DNA of 64,000 nt from GCA-2746605 sp963704835 (GCA_963704835.1 CAVPHW010000009.1:62001-126000); one strand, 5' to 3'; positions 7,455-17,182 are shown, counted from the stretch's first letter. Numbers and translations: made by a program. Notes: generated by a model from the letters alone, not told the origin.

Positions 7455-9488
7455 ATGGATATTCAGTTAAACTCATTTTTTAATGATATTAGAATCAAAA
7501 AAAGAATTAAACTTATTGAAGAAAATAAGTTAAATATTTTAGCACTGGTTGGGGTTGGATTTGTAGCTGCATTACTGCTATCATTTATTCTACCAAAAAA
7601 TTATATTGCAACATCTGTTGTAAAGTTTAATTATAATTCAATTAGTAATGGTTTGTTAGGTTCAAGCGGTTCTCTCGCTAAGGAAGTTGAACTTTTAAAA
7701 TCTAATCAAGTATTATTCTCAAGCCAAAGACAGCTTGCAGAAAATGGACTAAATTTTGAGGTAGAGGATTTATTAGCTTCTTTAGAGGTTGAAGAAGATC
7801 AAGCCGGATCTGCTGTAATTATTATTGCGAACAGCAATGATGGAGAAAACTCAGCAAAAATAGCCAACACCATCTCTGCTGATTTCTTTCATGAATGTCA
7901 ATTGAATAACCGTTCAGCTTATTTGAGTATTCTGAAAGTATTGAACGATAGAGACGGTCTATTACAGCAACAGTTAAAATCTAGGGCTCCAGTATCATCA
8001 CAAAATAGTTTGTCTGCTGCGAACGATCAAACAGTTACGCAAATAGCCGAATTTGAATCCGAGCTTGAAGCAGTTGAAATGGATAACCAGTTTTACTCTT
8101 TACAATTTGAAGAGCTTCAAAAGATAATTGACAATAAATTCCCGGAAGTTTTTGGACAAATTTCAATTTTGAATAACCCTTCTTTAAAACCACTAAAAGA
8201 AAAAATTGAAAGAATTGAAGTACAGAATAACCTGATCAATGTTTTACAAAAACTAAGAGGCTTTGAAGTTTCCTATCCTTGGGATGAAAAATATGATGCT
8301 AATAAATTAGAAGAATATAAAACTACATTTTTCTCGCAATTAAATTCTATAACAAAAGATGTTGCCGAAAAAAACAATATTGTTGATAAGGAACATTTTT
8401 ATAAACTGGCAAACAAATATTATTCTAATCAATTTAACCTAAATGCTGTTGATCAAACAAAATCTGTAATTTTTAGCACAATGACTTCCTTAGAGGATAA
8501 ATTTAACCGGATCTCTTTTGAATTGCTTGATCTCGCTAGAGAAATAAGGACTCAAAGGTTTTCTTCTAATTTGAATCAAAAAATAAAGAGTAAAATAATT
8601 AGGGTAAAAGAACAAGAAAATTCTTTTATGGCAGAACCTGTTTCAATCCAGTTAGCTGAAACTCCAGAGAGTTTTTCTAGCCCAAGTGTAACATTAAACT
8701 TGTTTTTAGGAGTTTTGTTGGGATTGGCTGCAGGCATATTTAGAACTTTTCGAAACTCTGGGAAAGATTTTGACATCATTGAATCTCACACAGAAATTGA
8801 GGAAGCAGGGTATAAATTGATTTCACAAATTCCTCATTTCGACTCGGAGGATTCTTTACTTTTTGATTCGAATATCAAAAGTGAAAATGAAATTCTTAAC
8901 CCAAAACTTATCCATGCCTTTGAGAATGTGGGTGCTTATTTAAAATATGGCAATTTGGAGCGTCCGTTAAGAACAGTATTTGTAACAAGTGGTTCTAATG
9001 AAGAAGGGAAGAGTGTGGTTGCATCTAATATTGCTCTAGCCCTTGCTAATAAAAATAATAAAGTTTTATTGGTTGATGCAGACTTAATAAAACCAGAATT
9101 GCATAAAATATTTAGAATTAAATCAACACCTTCGCTTGCACATTATCTTTTTAGGAAAAAAGAGTTTGAGGAAATAATACGTAAGACATTTAATAAAAAT
9201 TTAGATTTAATAACTTGCATCGAATTTCCACAGAATCCTTCCATAATTATCACATCCGAAAGAATGAAAAATTTTATGGAAATAGTTGAAAAAGACTATG
9301 ATTATGTCATTTATGATTCATCATCACTTTATTCTTTAAAAGAATCGTGCTTTATTGGCAAAAACGTTGATGAAACAATTTTAGTAGTTAGAGCAAATAG
9401 CACAAAGTTTTCAGAAATCTCCAAGTTAGAGACAATTTTAAACGAAAATGGTGTGGTGAATTTTGACGTTATTCTAAATGATGTGTAA
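7455..9488 (+). CDS. Wzz/Wzc-type polysaccharide chain-length and tyrosine-kinase-like protein
   Basis: This 677-aa inner-membrane protein belongs to the polysaccharide co-polymerase / bacterial tyrosine kinase (Wzc, CapAB) group that controls capsule or exopolysaccharide polymerisation and export. A Wzz domain with a first membrane segment (about residues 28-48) and a long coiled-coil periplasmic part is followed by a second membrane segment (about 417-433) and a cytoplasmic ATPase domain with Walker A SGSNEEGKS (about 512-520) and Walker A' VLLVDADL. The Walker B-like strand reads YVIYDSSS. The C-terminus stops shortly after the ATPase fold and carries no tyrosine cluster, so the usual autophosphorylation tail is missing. 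It is followed by a WecA-like gene, supporting a polysaccharide role. Confidence 0.88.
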   Translation: MDIQLNSFFNDIRIKKRIKLIEENKLNILALVGVGFVAALLLSFILPKNYIATSVVKFNYNSISNGLLGSSGSLAKEVELLKSNQVLFSSQRQLAENGLNFEVEDLLASLEVEEDQAGSAVIIIANSNDGENSAKIANTISADFFHECQLNNRSAYLSILKVLNDRDGLLQQQLKSRAPVSSQNSLSAANDQTVTQIAEFESELEAVEMDNQFYSLQFEELQKIIDNKFPEVFGQISILNNPSLKPLKEKIERIEVQNNLINVLQKLRGFEVSYPWDEKYDANKLEEYKTTFFSQLNSITKDVAEKNNIVDKEHFYKLANKYYSNQFNLNAVDQTKSVIFSTMTSLEDKFNRISFELLDLAREIRTQRFSSNLNQKIKSKIIRVKEQENSFMAEPVSIQLAETPESFSSPSVTLNLFLGVLLGLAAGIFRTFRNSGKDFDIIESHTEIEEAGYKLISQIPHFDSEDSLLFDSNIKSENEILNPKLIHAFENVGAYLKYGNLERPLRTVFVTSGSNEEGKSVVASNIALALANKNNKVLLVDADLIKPELHKIFRIKSTPSLAHYLFRKKEFEEIIRKTFNKNLDLITCIEFPQNPSIIITSERMKNFMEIVEKDYDYVIYDSSSLYSLKESCFIGKNVDETILVVRANSTKFSEISKLETILNENGVVNFDVILNDV

Positions 9489-9574
9489 TTGAATTTTAAC
9501 TTTGATTGTACTCCACTTTTCTTAACTTTGAAAAAGCAATTTAATATTTTATTAATTAAAGCATTTAAGTTGGT

Positions 9575-11239
9575 ATGACTTATCTACTTATCTTCTTCAC
9601 AAGTCTGATTACAACAATATTTCTCACTCCATTTTTAATTGATTTCTTAAAGAGAACAAAAATTGTTGACGTTCCCGGGGGAAGGAAAATCCATACAGGA
9701 GTGATTCCACGAATGGGTGGACTAATTATATTTTTTATTGTTCTTATTATGCTGAATGCTTTTATTGAAGATTTCGATTCAATTAAGTTAGTAATATTAT
9801 CTGTCACCTTAATTGTATTTTCTGGAATTATTGATGATGTAATGGGTTTGGATAACTTTATCAAATTTGTTATCCAGAATATATCTGCAGTAATATTAAT
9901 ATATTTCCTTGAAAGCCATTATACAAGCCTATCTTTGTTTGGTATAACTTTTTCTCATCCTTATGATTATTTAGTTTTGCTAATCTTTATTATTGGCACA
10001 ATAAATTCCATAAATTTTCTTGACGGATTAGATGGTCTTGCAAGTGGTTTCTCACTTCTTATCTTTAGTGTTTTACTAATTTTAGCCATTAAGAAAGGAG
10101 ATGTATTTTTACTTATTATCCTAGTAAGTTTATTGGGGAGCACACTTGGATTTTTAAGATTTAATGCTTTTCCAGCAAGCGTATTTTTAGGCGATACTGG
10201 TTCATTGCTACTAGGTTTTTTCTTAATATTTTTAAGCTCACTTACATCAATAAACTACCACGAATCGGCATTAGATTTAACCTTTGTCCTAATTTTATTG
10301 GCTGTCCCGCTTATCGATACTGTAAAAGTTTTTATTGTCAGAATTATCAATAAAAATGATCCTTTCTCAGGAGATACAAAACATCAACATCACATAATTA
10401 AAAATAGTATTGTTAGCCACGAAGCGACCGTTTTTATTATTGAAATATTTTCAATCGCGTTTATCTTTATTGCACTATTATATTTAGGTGATTATAGGTT
10501 TGAATCAACAATACTATTTGTAATGTTAAGTTTAGTACTATTAGGAATTCAACCAATTTTAATAAGATTTAAAATTGCAAATATCATTAGTGCTTTTTTG
10601 GAAAAAGTTCATGGCCTGCCTATTAAAAATTTGAGAAAGCTGATAAAAATTCAACTTTTACTTTCCGTAATTTTAATGCTTATAATTATTACATTCTCAT
10701 TCTCAATTAAAACTACCCTAACTTCTAGGGAAATAATATTTTTACTGGTAATGCTCTTTGGTTTGTTGATAATATCGTTGATTCAAGCAAAGAAAATTAC
10801 TTCATTGGGAGAAATAAATGTTTTTCTAAACTTTGCAGTTTTCTTTATAGTTTCTAAGCTAAGTTTACCCATTGTTTTTGGAAATCAAATAAGTGTAGAA
10901 ATTATTAAGGTAGTGAATGAAATTATATTTTACATTCTCTCAGCAATTATTGTACTTACGGTTTTGTTTAGGTGGAAAGTACTGATGACAACAAAGTTGT
11001 TTTTTAAGGGAATTGATCTAACGATGATTGTCTTTATGCTTCTTACTTTTGGTGTGAATAATATATTAAAGTTTGATTTACACTTTTATTTAAGTCTTAG
11101 CCTTCTTGAATCCTTTATCTTTTATTTGTGGTACAAATTAGTAATTGATCAGAATAGAAAATATTTATTTAGTTTAACAATAGGCTCATTTTTCATACCC
11201 ATTGCGCTCCTACTTACGCTTCTAATTAACGCGCTGTAA
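9575..11239 (+). CDS. WecA/TagO-like undecaprenyl-phosphate sugar-1-phosphate transferase with C-terminal membrane extension
   Basis: This integral membrane enzyme would move a HexNAc-1-phosphate from a UDP-sugar to undecaprenyl phosphate, the first step of a surface polysaccharide. Family motifs are present: DVPGGRKIHTGVIPRMGG near the start, DDVMGLD, NSINFLDGLDGLASG, FLGDTGSLLLGF and the His motif KHQHH. The catalytic part ends near residue 340-350, as in WecA; the remaining ~200 residues form at least five further hydrophobic segments that I do not recognise. Typical family members are 320-380 aa, so 554 aa is long. It follows the Wzc-like gene by 86 bp on the same strand. Confidence 0.9.
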   Translation: MTYLLIFFTSLITTIFLTPFLIDFLKRTKIVDVPGGRKIHTGVIPRMGGLIIFFIVLIMLNAFIEDFDSIKLVILSVTLIVFSGIIDDVMGLDNFIKFVIQNISAVILIYFLESHYTSLSLFGITFSHPYDYLVLLIFIIGTINSINFLDGLDGLASGFSLLIFSVLLILAIKKGDVFLLIILVSLLGSTLGFLRFNAFPASVFLGDTGSLLLGFFLIFLSSLTSINYHESALDLTFVLILLAVPLIDTVKVFIVRIINKNDPFSGDTKHQHHIIKNSIVSHEATVFIIEIFSIAFIFIALLYLGDYRFESTILFVMLSLVLLGIQPILIRFKIANIISAFLEKVHGLPIKNLRKLIKIQLLLSVILMLIIITFSFSIKTTLTSREIIFLLVMLFGLLIISLIQAKKITSLGEINVFLNFAVFFIVSKLSLPIVFGNQISVEIIKVVNEIIFYILSAIIVLTVLFRWKVLMTTKLFFKGIDLTMIVFMLLTFGVNNILKFDLHFYLSLSLLESFIFYLWYKLVIDQNRKYLFSLTIGSFFIPIALLLTLLINAL

Positions 11240-11240
11240 T

Positions 11241-11426
11241 TTATATATACAAGCTTGTTAGCAATACACTCAAAGCAACAAAATAAGCTAATCCTAATTT
11301 GTATTTTATCCCAACAATTTTGAGTACATGTTCTTCAAAGGTTGAACTACTAACTTCTTCAAGATTTACTATCTTTGAATACTCTGCAAAATTTGATAAC
11401 GCTTGAACCTTCATATAAAACTCCAT
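11241..11426 (-). CDS. Small tail-anchored membrane protein (mini-protein A)
   Basis: This 61-aa protein (57 aa if the Met at 11414 is used) has a charged N-terminal half and a single hydrophobic segment at the extreme C-terminus (KLGLAYFVALSVLLTSLYI). Function is unknown. It lies convergent to the WecA-like gene, one base from its stop, and does not overlap a longer reading frame. Its tail resembles those of the small genes at 16908, 17183 and 20664: a basic residue, a central Tyr and a hydrophobic end just before the stop. Being a lone short ORF, it is less certain than those. Confidence 0.5.
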   Translation of the reverse strand: MEFYMKVQALSNFAEYSKIVNLEEVSSSTFEEHVLKIVGIKYKLGLAYFVALSVLLTSLYI

Positions 11427-11670
11427 TATTTCTAAAATACTATCGGTAGAACGAAAATTATATTTAGCAGTTTATCATGGTAAAGAAGTAGCATTTGAGT
11501 ATTTGGTGATGAATCTCATTTAGTGTGGATTTAATTGAGACAGAGGTTTTTTTTAACCTATTTCTACGTTAAATTTGATCTGAAAAAAGGGATAGCTTTA
11601 ATCATGTTTATCGAATAATAGTTATATTTCTTTCTTAAAATTTTTTTTTCACTAGAATAAAAACCTTGAT

Positions 11671-14277
11671 ATGAACGAAATTTCAAAAACTTACAATCCA
11701 AATGAAGTTGAAGATAAATGGTATAAATACTGGGAAGAAAATAAACTTTTTAGTTCCCAGGTAGATACTGATAAAGAGCCCTATACGATTGTTATTCCAC
11801 CGCCGAATATTACGGGTATGTTAACAATGGGACACATACTTAACAACACGATACAAGATGTTTATATACGCTATAAAAGGATGAAAGGATTTAATGCTCT
11901 TTGGGTTCCTGGTACAGATCATGCGTCAATAGCTACTGAAACAAAAGTTGTAAATTATCTAAAAGAAAAAGGTATTCAGAAGGATGAAATTGGTCGAGAA
12001 GAATTTTTAAAACATTGTTACGAATGGAAAGATAAGTATGGTGGAATAATTACAACTCAATTGAGAAAATTAGGAGTTAGTTGTGATTGGAGTAGAGAAC
12101 GCTTTACAATGGATGATCATTACTATAAAAAAGTAATTGAAACTTTTGTAAAGCTATATAAAGAAGGTCTAATTTACCGCGGATATAGAATGGTAAATTG
12201 GTGTCCGGCATCAAAATCAGCAATTTCTGATGAAGAAGTAATTTTTAAGAGTAGTAATGGAAAATTATGGTTTTTTAGATATCCAATTTCTGAAAGCAGT
12301 GAATTTATAATTGTTGCAACAACACGACCTGAAACAATGTTGGGAGATACCGGTGTTGCTGTTAATCCAAATGATGAAAGATATAAACATCTAATTGGCA
12401 AAAAAGTAAAACTTCCACTTGTTGGAAGAGAAATTCCAATATTTGCTGATGAATATGTTGATAAGGATTTTGGAACCGGGGCTGTAAAAATTACACCAGC
12501 TCATGATGTTAATGATTATGAGATGGCTCAAAGACATTCACTTGAGATGATAAATATTTTCAATGATAATGCATCGACTAATGCTAATGTTCCTCAAGAA
12601 TTCCAAAATCTTGATAGGTATGATGTAAGGAAGTTGGTAGTTGCACAATTTGAAAAACTTGGGTTGTTGGAAAAAACGGAAGATTACACAAATAATATTG
12701 GTTATTCTGAAAGAGGAGGAGTGCCAATAGAACCTTATCTAAGTGAACAATGGTTTTTGAAGATGGACGAATTTTCAAAATCTGCTTTAGCTGTTGTGAA
12801 AGAAGACAAAGTAAAGTTTCACCCTAATCATTGGGTTAAAACCTATGAGCACTGGCTTGAAAATATTCGCGATTGGTGCATTTCTCGTCAGTTATGGTGG
12901 GGACATAGAATACCGGTTTGGTATCATAAAGAATCTAAAGAGATTTACTGCAATATTACACCACCTGAAGATATTGAAAATTGGGTACAAGACAATGATG
13001 TTTTAGATACTTGGGCTTCAAGTTGGTTATGGGCACAAGATGTTTTTACCTCGGAAGAAGAACAATTATACTATTACCCAACAGATTTATTGGTTACAGG
13101 TCCGGATATTATCTTCTTTTGGGTTGCAAGAATGATAATGGCCGGTATGAAATTTATGGAAGATATTCCTTTTAAGGACGTATATTTCACTAGCATTATT
13201 AGAGATGCTCAAGGAAAGAAAATGAGTAAATCTCTTGGTAACTCACCAGACCCGCTTGATGTAATTTCAGAATATGGTGCGGATGCTCTTAGGTTTACGA
13301 TAAATTATATCGCTCCAATGGGTCAGGATGTTTTATTTAGTACAGAGAAAACTGAGTTTGGAAGAAATTTTGCGAATAAAATTTGGAATGCAGGTAGATT
13401 TTTGCTGATGAATTCGCAACAGATTGCACTAGATGAAAATTTAGTTGATGAGCATACGGATTTTGTTGATGAGTGGATTAATTCAAAATTTCAGAATACT
13501 ATAAAACTATATGAAAGTTCTTTGGATAATTTTGAAATTAATAACACTACAAAAATATTATATAGCTTTGTTTGGAATGATTTCTGCGATTGGTACGTTG
13601 AATTAATCAAGAATAAACTTTACTCAGATAATGAAGAAATAAAATCAGCCGCTTTAACTAGAGCAATTAAACTTTTTGAAGAAATGCTTAAACTTATCCA
13701 TCCATTTATGCCCTTCCTTTCGGAAGAACTATGGAATCTAATTTCTGAAAGAAAAAACGGAGAGAGCATTTCTATTTCAATGTTTCCAATTTATGAGGAA
13801 AGCAAGGTTTCTGCTAGTGCTGAAGATAAAATGGAATTTATCCAAAATGTAGTAACCAGCATAAGAAATATTAGAGGGGAAATGAATATTCCACCTTCTA
13901 AGAAAATAAGTGCTTTTATAAAAACTGATAATCTTGAAGCTGATCAAATCAAATTCATTAAAACTTTGGGTAAAATTGAAGAGCTTCAATTTGGTCCAAA
14001 TATTTCCAAACCAAGAGCAAGTGCATCGGGAGTGATTAAAAACTGTGAAATTTATATTCCACTTGATGGAATTATTGATCTTGAAGTTGAAAGAGATAGG
14101 TTAGGAAAAGAAATTAAAAGATTAGAAGGTGCATTGGTTGGTGTTTCAAAAAAACTTGCAAATGAAAACTTTGTACAAAATGCTCCGAAAGATGTGGTTG
14201 AAAAAGAACAGATGAAAAAATCGGACTGGGAAAAATCACTTTCACAACTGAACATAATTCTAAAAGAACTCTCCTGA
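11671..14277 (+). CDS. valS: Valyl-tRNA synthetase
   Basis: This class I aminoacyl-tRNA synthetase charges tRNA-Val. The 868-aa length is normal. The HIGH-type signature is PPPNITGMLTMGHILNN near residue 45, and the KMSKS loop is KKMSKSLGN near residue 516. The editing (CP1) domain includes TTRPETMLGDTGVAV and TPAHDVNDYE; the anticodon-binding domain follows, and the C-terminal coiled-coil arm (DLEVERDRLGKEIKRLEGAL) typical of ValS closes the protein. It stands alone with its own terminator downstream. Confidence 0.98.
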   Translation: MNEISKTYNPNEVEDKWYKYWEENKLFSSQVDTDKEPYTIVIPPPNITGMLTMGHILNNTIQDVYIRYKRMKGFNALWVPGTDHASIATETKVVNYLKEKGIQKDEIGREEFLKHCYEWKDKYGGIITTQLRKLGVSCDWSRERFTMDDHYYKKVIETFVKLYKEGLIYRGYRMVNWCPASKSAISDEEVIFKSSNGKLWFFRYPISESSEFIIVATTRPETMLGDTGVAVNPNDERYKHLIGKKVKLPLVGREIPIFADEYVDKDFGTGAVKITPAHDVNDYEMAQRHSLEMINIFNDNASTNANVPQEFQNLDRYDVRKLVVAQFEKLGLLEKTEDYTNNIGYSERGGVPIEPYLSEQWFLKMDEFSKSALAVVKEDKVKFHPNHWVKTYEHWLENIRDWCISRQLWWGHRIPVWYHKESKEIYCNITPPEDIENWVQDNDVLDTWASSWLWAQDVFTSEEEQLYYYPTDLLVTGPDIIFFWVARMIMAGMKFMEDIPFKDVYFTSIIRDAQGKKMSKSLGNSPDPLDVISEYGADALRFTINYIAPMGQDVLFSTEKTEFGRNFANKIWNAGRFLLMNSQQIALDENLVDEHTDFVDEWINSKFQNTIKLYESSLDNFEINNTTKILYSFVWNDFCDWYVELIKNKLYSDNEEIKSAALTRAIKLFEEMLKLIHPFMPFLSEELWNLISERKNGESISISMFPIYEESKVSASAEDKMEFIQNVVTSIRNIRGEMNIPPSKKISAFIKTDNLEADQIKFIKTLGKIEELQFGPNISKPRASASGVIKNCEIYIPLDGIIDLEVERDRLGKEIKRLEGALVGVSKKLANENFVQNAPKDVVEKEQMKKSDWEKSLSQLNIILKELS

Positions 14278-14305
14278 TTTTCTATTTTTAATATGTTACA
14301 TTAAG

Positions 14306-14333
14306 CCCCGAAATAAATCGGGGTTTTCTTTTT
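14306..14333 (+). terminator. Rho-independent terminator of valS
   Basis: CCCCGA-AATAAA-TCGGGG forms a 6-bp GC-rich stem followed by TTTTCTTTTT, 29 bp after the valS stop. Confidence 0.92.
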
Positions 14334-14352
14334 GATTAAATATTTCTATATT

Positions 14353-14362
14353 AACGATCGTT
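14353..14362. promoter_or_regulatory. Palindromic operator candidate for the TetR-family gene
   Basis: AACGATCGTT is a perfect 10-bp palindrome 18 bp upstream of the ATG at 14380. TetR-family repressors commonly bind such palindromes at their own promoter. It also argues against the upstream TTG start, which would place the site inside the gene. Confidence 0.5.
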
Positions 14363-14379
14363 CACAAAGAGAGGTTGTT

Positions 14380-14976
14380 ATGAGAAAACCCACAAATACA
14401 AAAACCCAAATTTTAGATGAGTCATTAAAATTATTCTCCCAAAAAAGTTACCATGGAGCATCAATTAGAGATATTGCAAAAGCTATAGGCAAACGAGAAA
14501 GTGCAATTTATAACCACTTTTCTTCTAAGGATGAAATTCTGAATGAAATTGTTGAGTCTTTTAGTAGTAGGAATTTTGGGGAAATAATTTTAACTGATAA
14601 ATTAATTAATATTCTATCAAAACCAGAAAAATTTTTCTTGTTATTATCACAAAATATTTTGGATTTCTGGAATACTTCAAATGAACGTATGTTCATAAAA
14701 ATATTGCTTAACCTAAATAGCATTAATACTGGCAAAAGCGAATATACTATTGATAATTATCTGAATGATTTTAGAAAATTGTGTGAGTTCATTTTTAAAG
14801 AAATGATTAACCATAAATTTTTGAAAAAAATTGACATTCATCTTCTAAGCAGTCAATTTCTTAGCCCGCTGTTTATCCTGGAATTGAAAAGAATTTGTTC
14901 GGAAGATAAGAACAGCAATTTTGATAAAGAACTTAGGCTGCACGCTGAATTTATGTGGGAATCTATTAGAAGGTAA
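14380..14976 (+). CDS. TetR/AcrR-family transcriptional regulator
   Basis: This is a 198-aa ligand-responsive repressor. The N-terminal helix-turn-helix is clear: ILDESLKLFSQKSYHGASIR, then DIAKAIGKRESAIYNHFSSK (about residues 11-50). The rest is the variable helical ligand domain. I chose the ATG at 14380 because it starts at the usual distance from the HTH and has a purine-rich AGAGAGG a few bases upstream; the longer frame needs TTG and would cover the operator palindrome. The regulated target is unknown; the gene is convergent with the lipoprotein gene next to it and may act only on itself or on unlinked genes. Confidence 0.9.
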   Translation: MRKPTNTKTQILDESLKLFSQKSYHGASIRDIAKAIGKRESAIYNHFSSKDEILNEIVESFSSRNFGEIILTDKLINILSKPEKFFLLLSQNILDFWNTSNERMFIKILLNLNSINTGKSEYTIDNYLNDFRKLCEFIFKEMINHKFLKKIDIHLLSSQFLSPLFILELKRICSEDKNSNFDKELRLHAEFMWESIRR

Positions 14977-14977
14977 T

Positions 14978-15547
14978 CTATTTTAATGTAGAGGATGAAA
15001 TTACAATGGATTGCAATTTTAAAAGTGCTTCATATTCGTCATCGGTCGGCTCATAACTTTTGCTAAAGTAAGCTAAGCATTCATAATAAGTACTATTTTT
15101 ACCAAAAATTATCGAGTTGATTTTTTTGTCATCAATTTCGTAAAATAACTGAGTGAATAAATACTTATCAGTTTCTTTAATTTGGTTCTCAGTTTCGTTT
15201 AGAAAATCAGCATTATTACTCTTTTTACTTTCCAAACTAATTGTTGATAATAATTTAATTGCACCTTCATCTGAATCAATCTTACTGTTTTTATCTATTG
15301 AAAGAGGGATAAAACCAATTACGGCTTTATTATTTGGACTAACTAACCAAATATCAAATAACTGTTCAATATTATCATTAACAGAACTCCAATTATTCGG
15401 AGATTTTACAGATAGTTTATCGCTATCGGAATTGATAATAGTTTCAGAAAGATCGATCTCAATTTCATTTTTCACAAACTCATCTGAACTTGAACAAGCC
15501 GAAAGTATCAATACACTTAATATTGCAGAAAAGAAGACTTTTTTCAT
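14978..15547 (-). CDS. Predicted lipoprotein of unknown function
   Basis: The 189-aa product starts with a lipoprotein signal (MKKVFFSAILSVLILSACSS, Cys at 18). After a short acidic linker comes one small domain (SDKLSVKSPNNWSSVNDNI...IVISSSTLK) whose pattern of a first strand, NWS and a closing hydrophobic helix recalls PsbP/DUF1795-like folds, but I cannot name a family. It begins directly at the end of the PorV-like gene (0-bp gap) and shares its transcript. It may be an accessory lipoprotein of that outer-membrane protein. Confidence 0.75.
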   Translation of the reverse strand: MKKVFFSAILSVLILSACSSSDEFVKNEIEIDLSETIINSDSDKLSVKSPNNWSSVNDNIEQLFDIWLVSPNNKAVIGFIPLSIDKNSKIDSDEGAIKLLSTISLESKKSNNADFLNETENQIKETDKYLFTQLFYEIDDKKINSIIFGKNSTYYECLAYFSKSYEPTDDEYEALLKLQSIVISSSTLK

Positions 15548-16615
15548 TTAATTGTTGGCTTCTTTTCTTAAAAATTTAGGCTCTTCAATAGTTAAAATTA
15601 ATGAAATTCTGTGCGTATCGGGAAGACCACTATATTTTGATTCATTAAAAGTGGCATAAGTATAATCAATATTTAACTTGGGAAGTTTTACTCCGGCTCC
15701 AATTGTAAATTGGTTTACATCGTTGTATCCGCCTCTTAGCGCAATTATATTTTTAAAACTGTATTCCATACCCATATGTGTATCAAAACTGACTGGTCCA
15801 ACATTGAAGTTTGCAGAAGATCTACGATTTTCAAATCTTATATCAAAATCTATTGCCGGTGTAAATACGCCGCCTAAAAATTCTACGTTATAAGCTGCAC
15901 CAATTTTTGCAGTTGGAGAAATTAATTCATTCCTACCCGTATCCCAAGCGAGGAGAGTTGTAGTAATATCCATTAAGTTGGCACCAACGGTAAAGTTTTT
16001 GTAAGGCATATAAATTGCACCAACATCAAAACCAATTCCGGTTGCACCAAACTCAGCAATATCTCTTCTTATAAATTTTACATTTGCACCCCAGTAAAAA
16101 TTATTAGAGTGTCGCTTTGCAAAAGATAAAAACAGAGCCCAATCTGTATTACTAAATTCTGTTATTTTAGATTCGTCTAATCCCCAATTTGGATGCAGAA
16201 CTTGCCAATTAGGATCACGAAAATCAATCGGTTCGCCAGTTTGTTTATCAACACCAGCTTCTCTAGTATCCTTAATGCCATCAATACCTAAACGGATTAA
16301 GCTAACTCCAAAACTCATCTCCGGACCATATGGAATAGCAACGGCTCCATAATTATAATTAACTAAGTTGCCAAAGTGTTCTTCGTGCATTAAGGAAATT
16401 TGAGGGTAGTCCATTCTTGCTAAACCAGCGGGGTTCCAATATCCGGCAGTAACATCTCCCGCAACAGCTACACTTGCACCACCCATTCCTAAGGCTCTCC
16501 CACCAACACCAAGAGAAAGAAACTCTCCGGCATATTTAGCAATTTCAGTCTGTGCTCTGGTAGTAGCAAATAATAAAAACAGAATGAATAAAATTTTGAT
16601 AGATTTATTTATCAT
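15548..16615 (-). CDS. PorV/PorQ-family outer-membrane protein
   Basis: This 355-aa protein has a signal peptide (MINKSIKILFILFLLFATTRA) and the family opening FLSLGVGGRALGMGGASVAV followed by TAGYWNPAGLA, as found in PorV/PorQ proteins and related FadL-like barrels. The remainder alternates like a beta-barrel and ends in LILTIEEPKF. PorV/PorQ proteins shuttle or process type IX secretion cargo at the outer membrane; several T9SS-sorted proteins occur in this window, which fits. Whether this paralogue acts in secretion or is another family member is not certain. It is first in an operon with the lipoprotein. Confidence 0.85.
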   Translation of the reverse strand: MINKSIKILFILFLLFATTRAQTEIAKYAGEFLSLGVGGRALGMGGASVAVAGDVTAGYWNPAGLARMDYPQISLMHEEHFGNLVNYNYGAVAIPYGPEMSFGVSLIRLGIDGIKDTREAGVDKQTGEPIDFRDPNWQVLHPNWGLDESKITEFSNTDWALFLSFAKRHSNNFYWGANVKFIRRDIAEFGATGIGFDVGAIYMPYKNFTVGANLMDITTTLLAWDTGRNELISPTAKIGAAYNVEFLGGVFTPAIDFDIRFENRRSSANFNVGPVSFDTHMGMEYSFKNIIALRGGYNDVNQFTIGAGVKLPKLNIDYTYATFNESKYSGLPDTHRISLILTIEEPKFLRKEANN

Positions 16616-16907
16616 ATTCTTCTTTTCGTAAATGTTTTTAATTTAATTATCGAATCTATTCTCTGAAAAAAAAGAAATCATTCGATAAAATCAAGGTCAA
16701 TAATTTATCAACGCTACAATAAGAACCAAATATAAGGAATTTTCAATAGCAATAATAACTTAAAGTGTTATAAGAATGGGAATTGAGCTCATAATCTTTA
16801 AAGGATTTCAAAAAAATGAATTGAATTATAATTAAAGGGTATTATGGTTAATTAATAATTTTGAAGTAAAAGAATGAGGGTTAACTAGTTTTGGTAATAA
16901 TTTGTTT
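16616..16907. other. Intergenic stretch, nothing recognised
   Basis: AT-rich sequence between the PorV-like gene start and mini-protein B. I see no gene, strong hairpin or known repeat in it; it presumably holds the promoter of the PorV-like gene. Confidence 0.5.
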
Positions 16908-17087
16908 CTAAACCAGCAAAAACGCAATTACAGCTATTACCAGATAAACAATAAGAAAACTATACTTTACAAATAATTCATTTTTGTTAGCACGCTGTAT
17001 CTCTACAATTTCGTACTTATTGTTATCATTATCTTCTTCATTTTGTTTTTCTTTAAAAATATCTTCAGTAAAAATTCGTTCTGTCAT
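16908..17087 (-). CDS. Small tail-anchored membrane protein (mini-protein B)
   Basis: A 59-aa reading frame from an ATG at 17087. The N-terminal ~40 residues are strongly charged (MTERIFTEDIFKEKQNEEDN) and the last ~20 are hydrophobic (FLIVYLVIAVIAFLLV), ending at the stop codon. This is the layout of a C-tail-anchored protein with the charged part in the cytoplasm. No family is recognised. It lies 95 bp downstream of another small gene (17183-17332) with the same layout and a related tail, which supports both being real. Codon use is like the neighbours. Confidence 0.6.
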   Translation of the reverse strand: MTERIFTEDIFKEKQNEEDNDNNKYEIVEIQRANKNELFVKYSFLIVYLVIAVIAFLLV

Positions 17088-17182
17088 ATATGCTCAATAA
17101 GGTTAATAATCTTGCACACTTTCTCAAATAATCAAGAAATTAAATGCGATAGACTCTCTCAATAATCAGAGATTAATAATAA

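Noticed and set aside
11439..11450. ACTATCGGTAGA, a partial match to the ACTACC-N6-GGTAGT operator before mini-protein A
   Set aside because: Only the right arm matches, and it lies 13 bp from the start codon, so it does not fit the 22-bp promoter layout.
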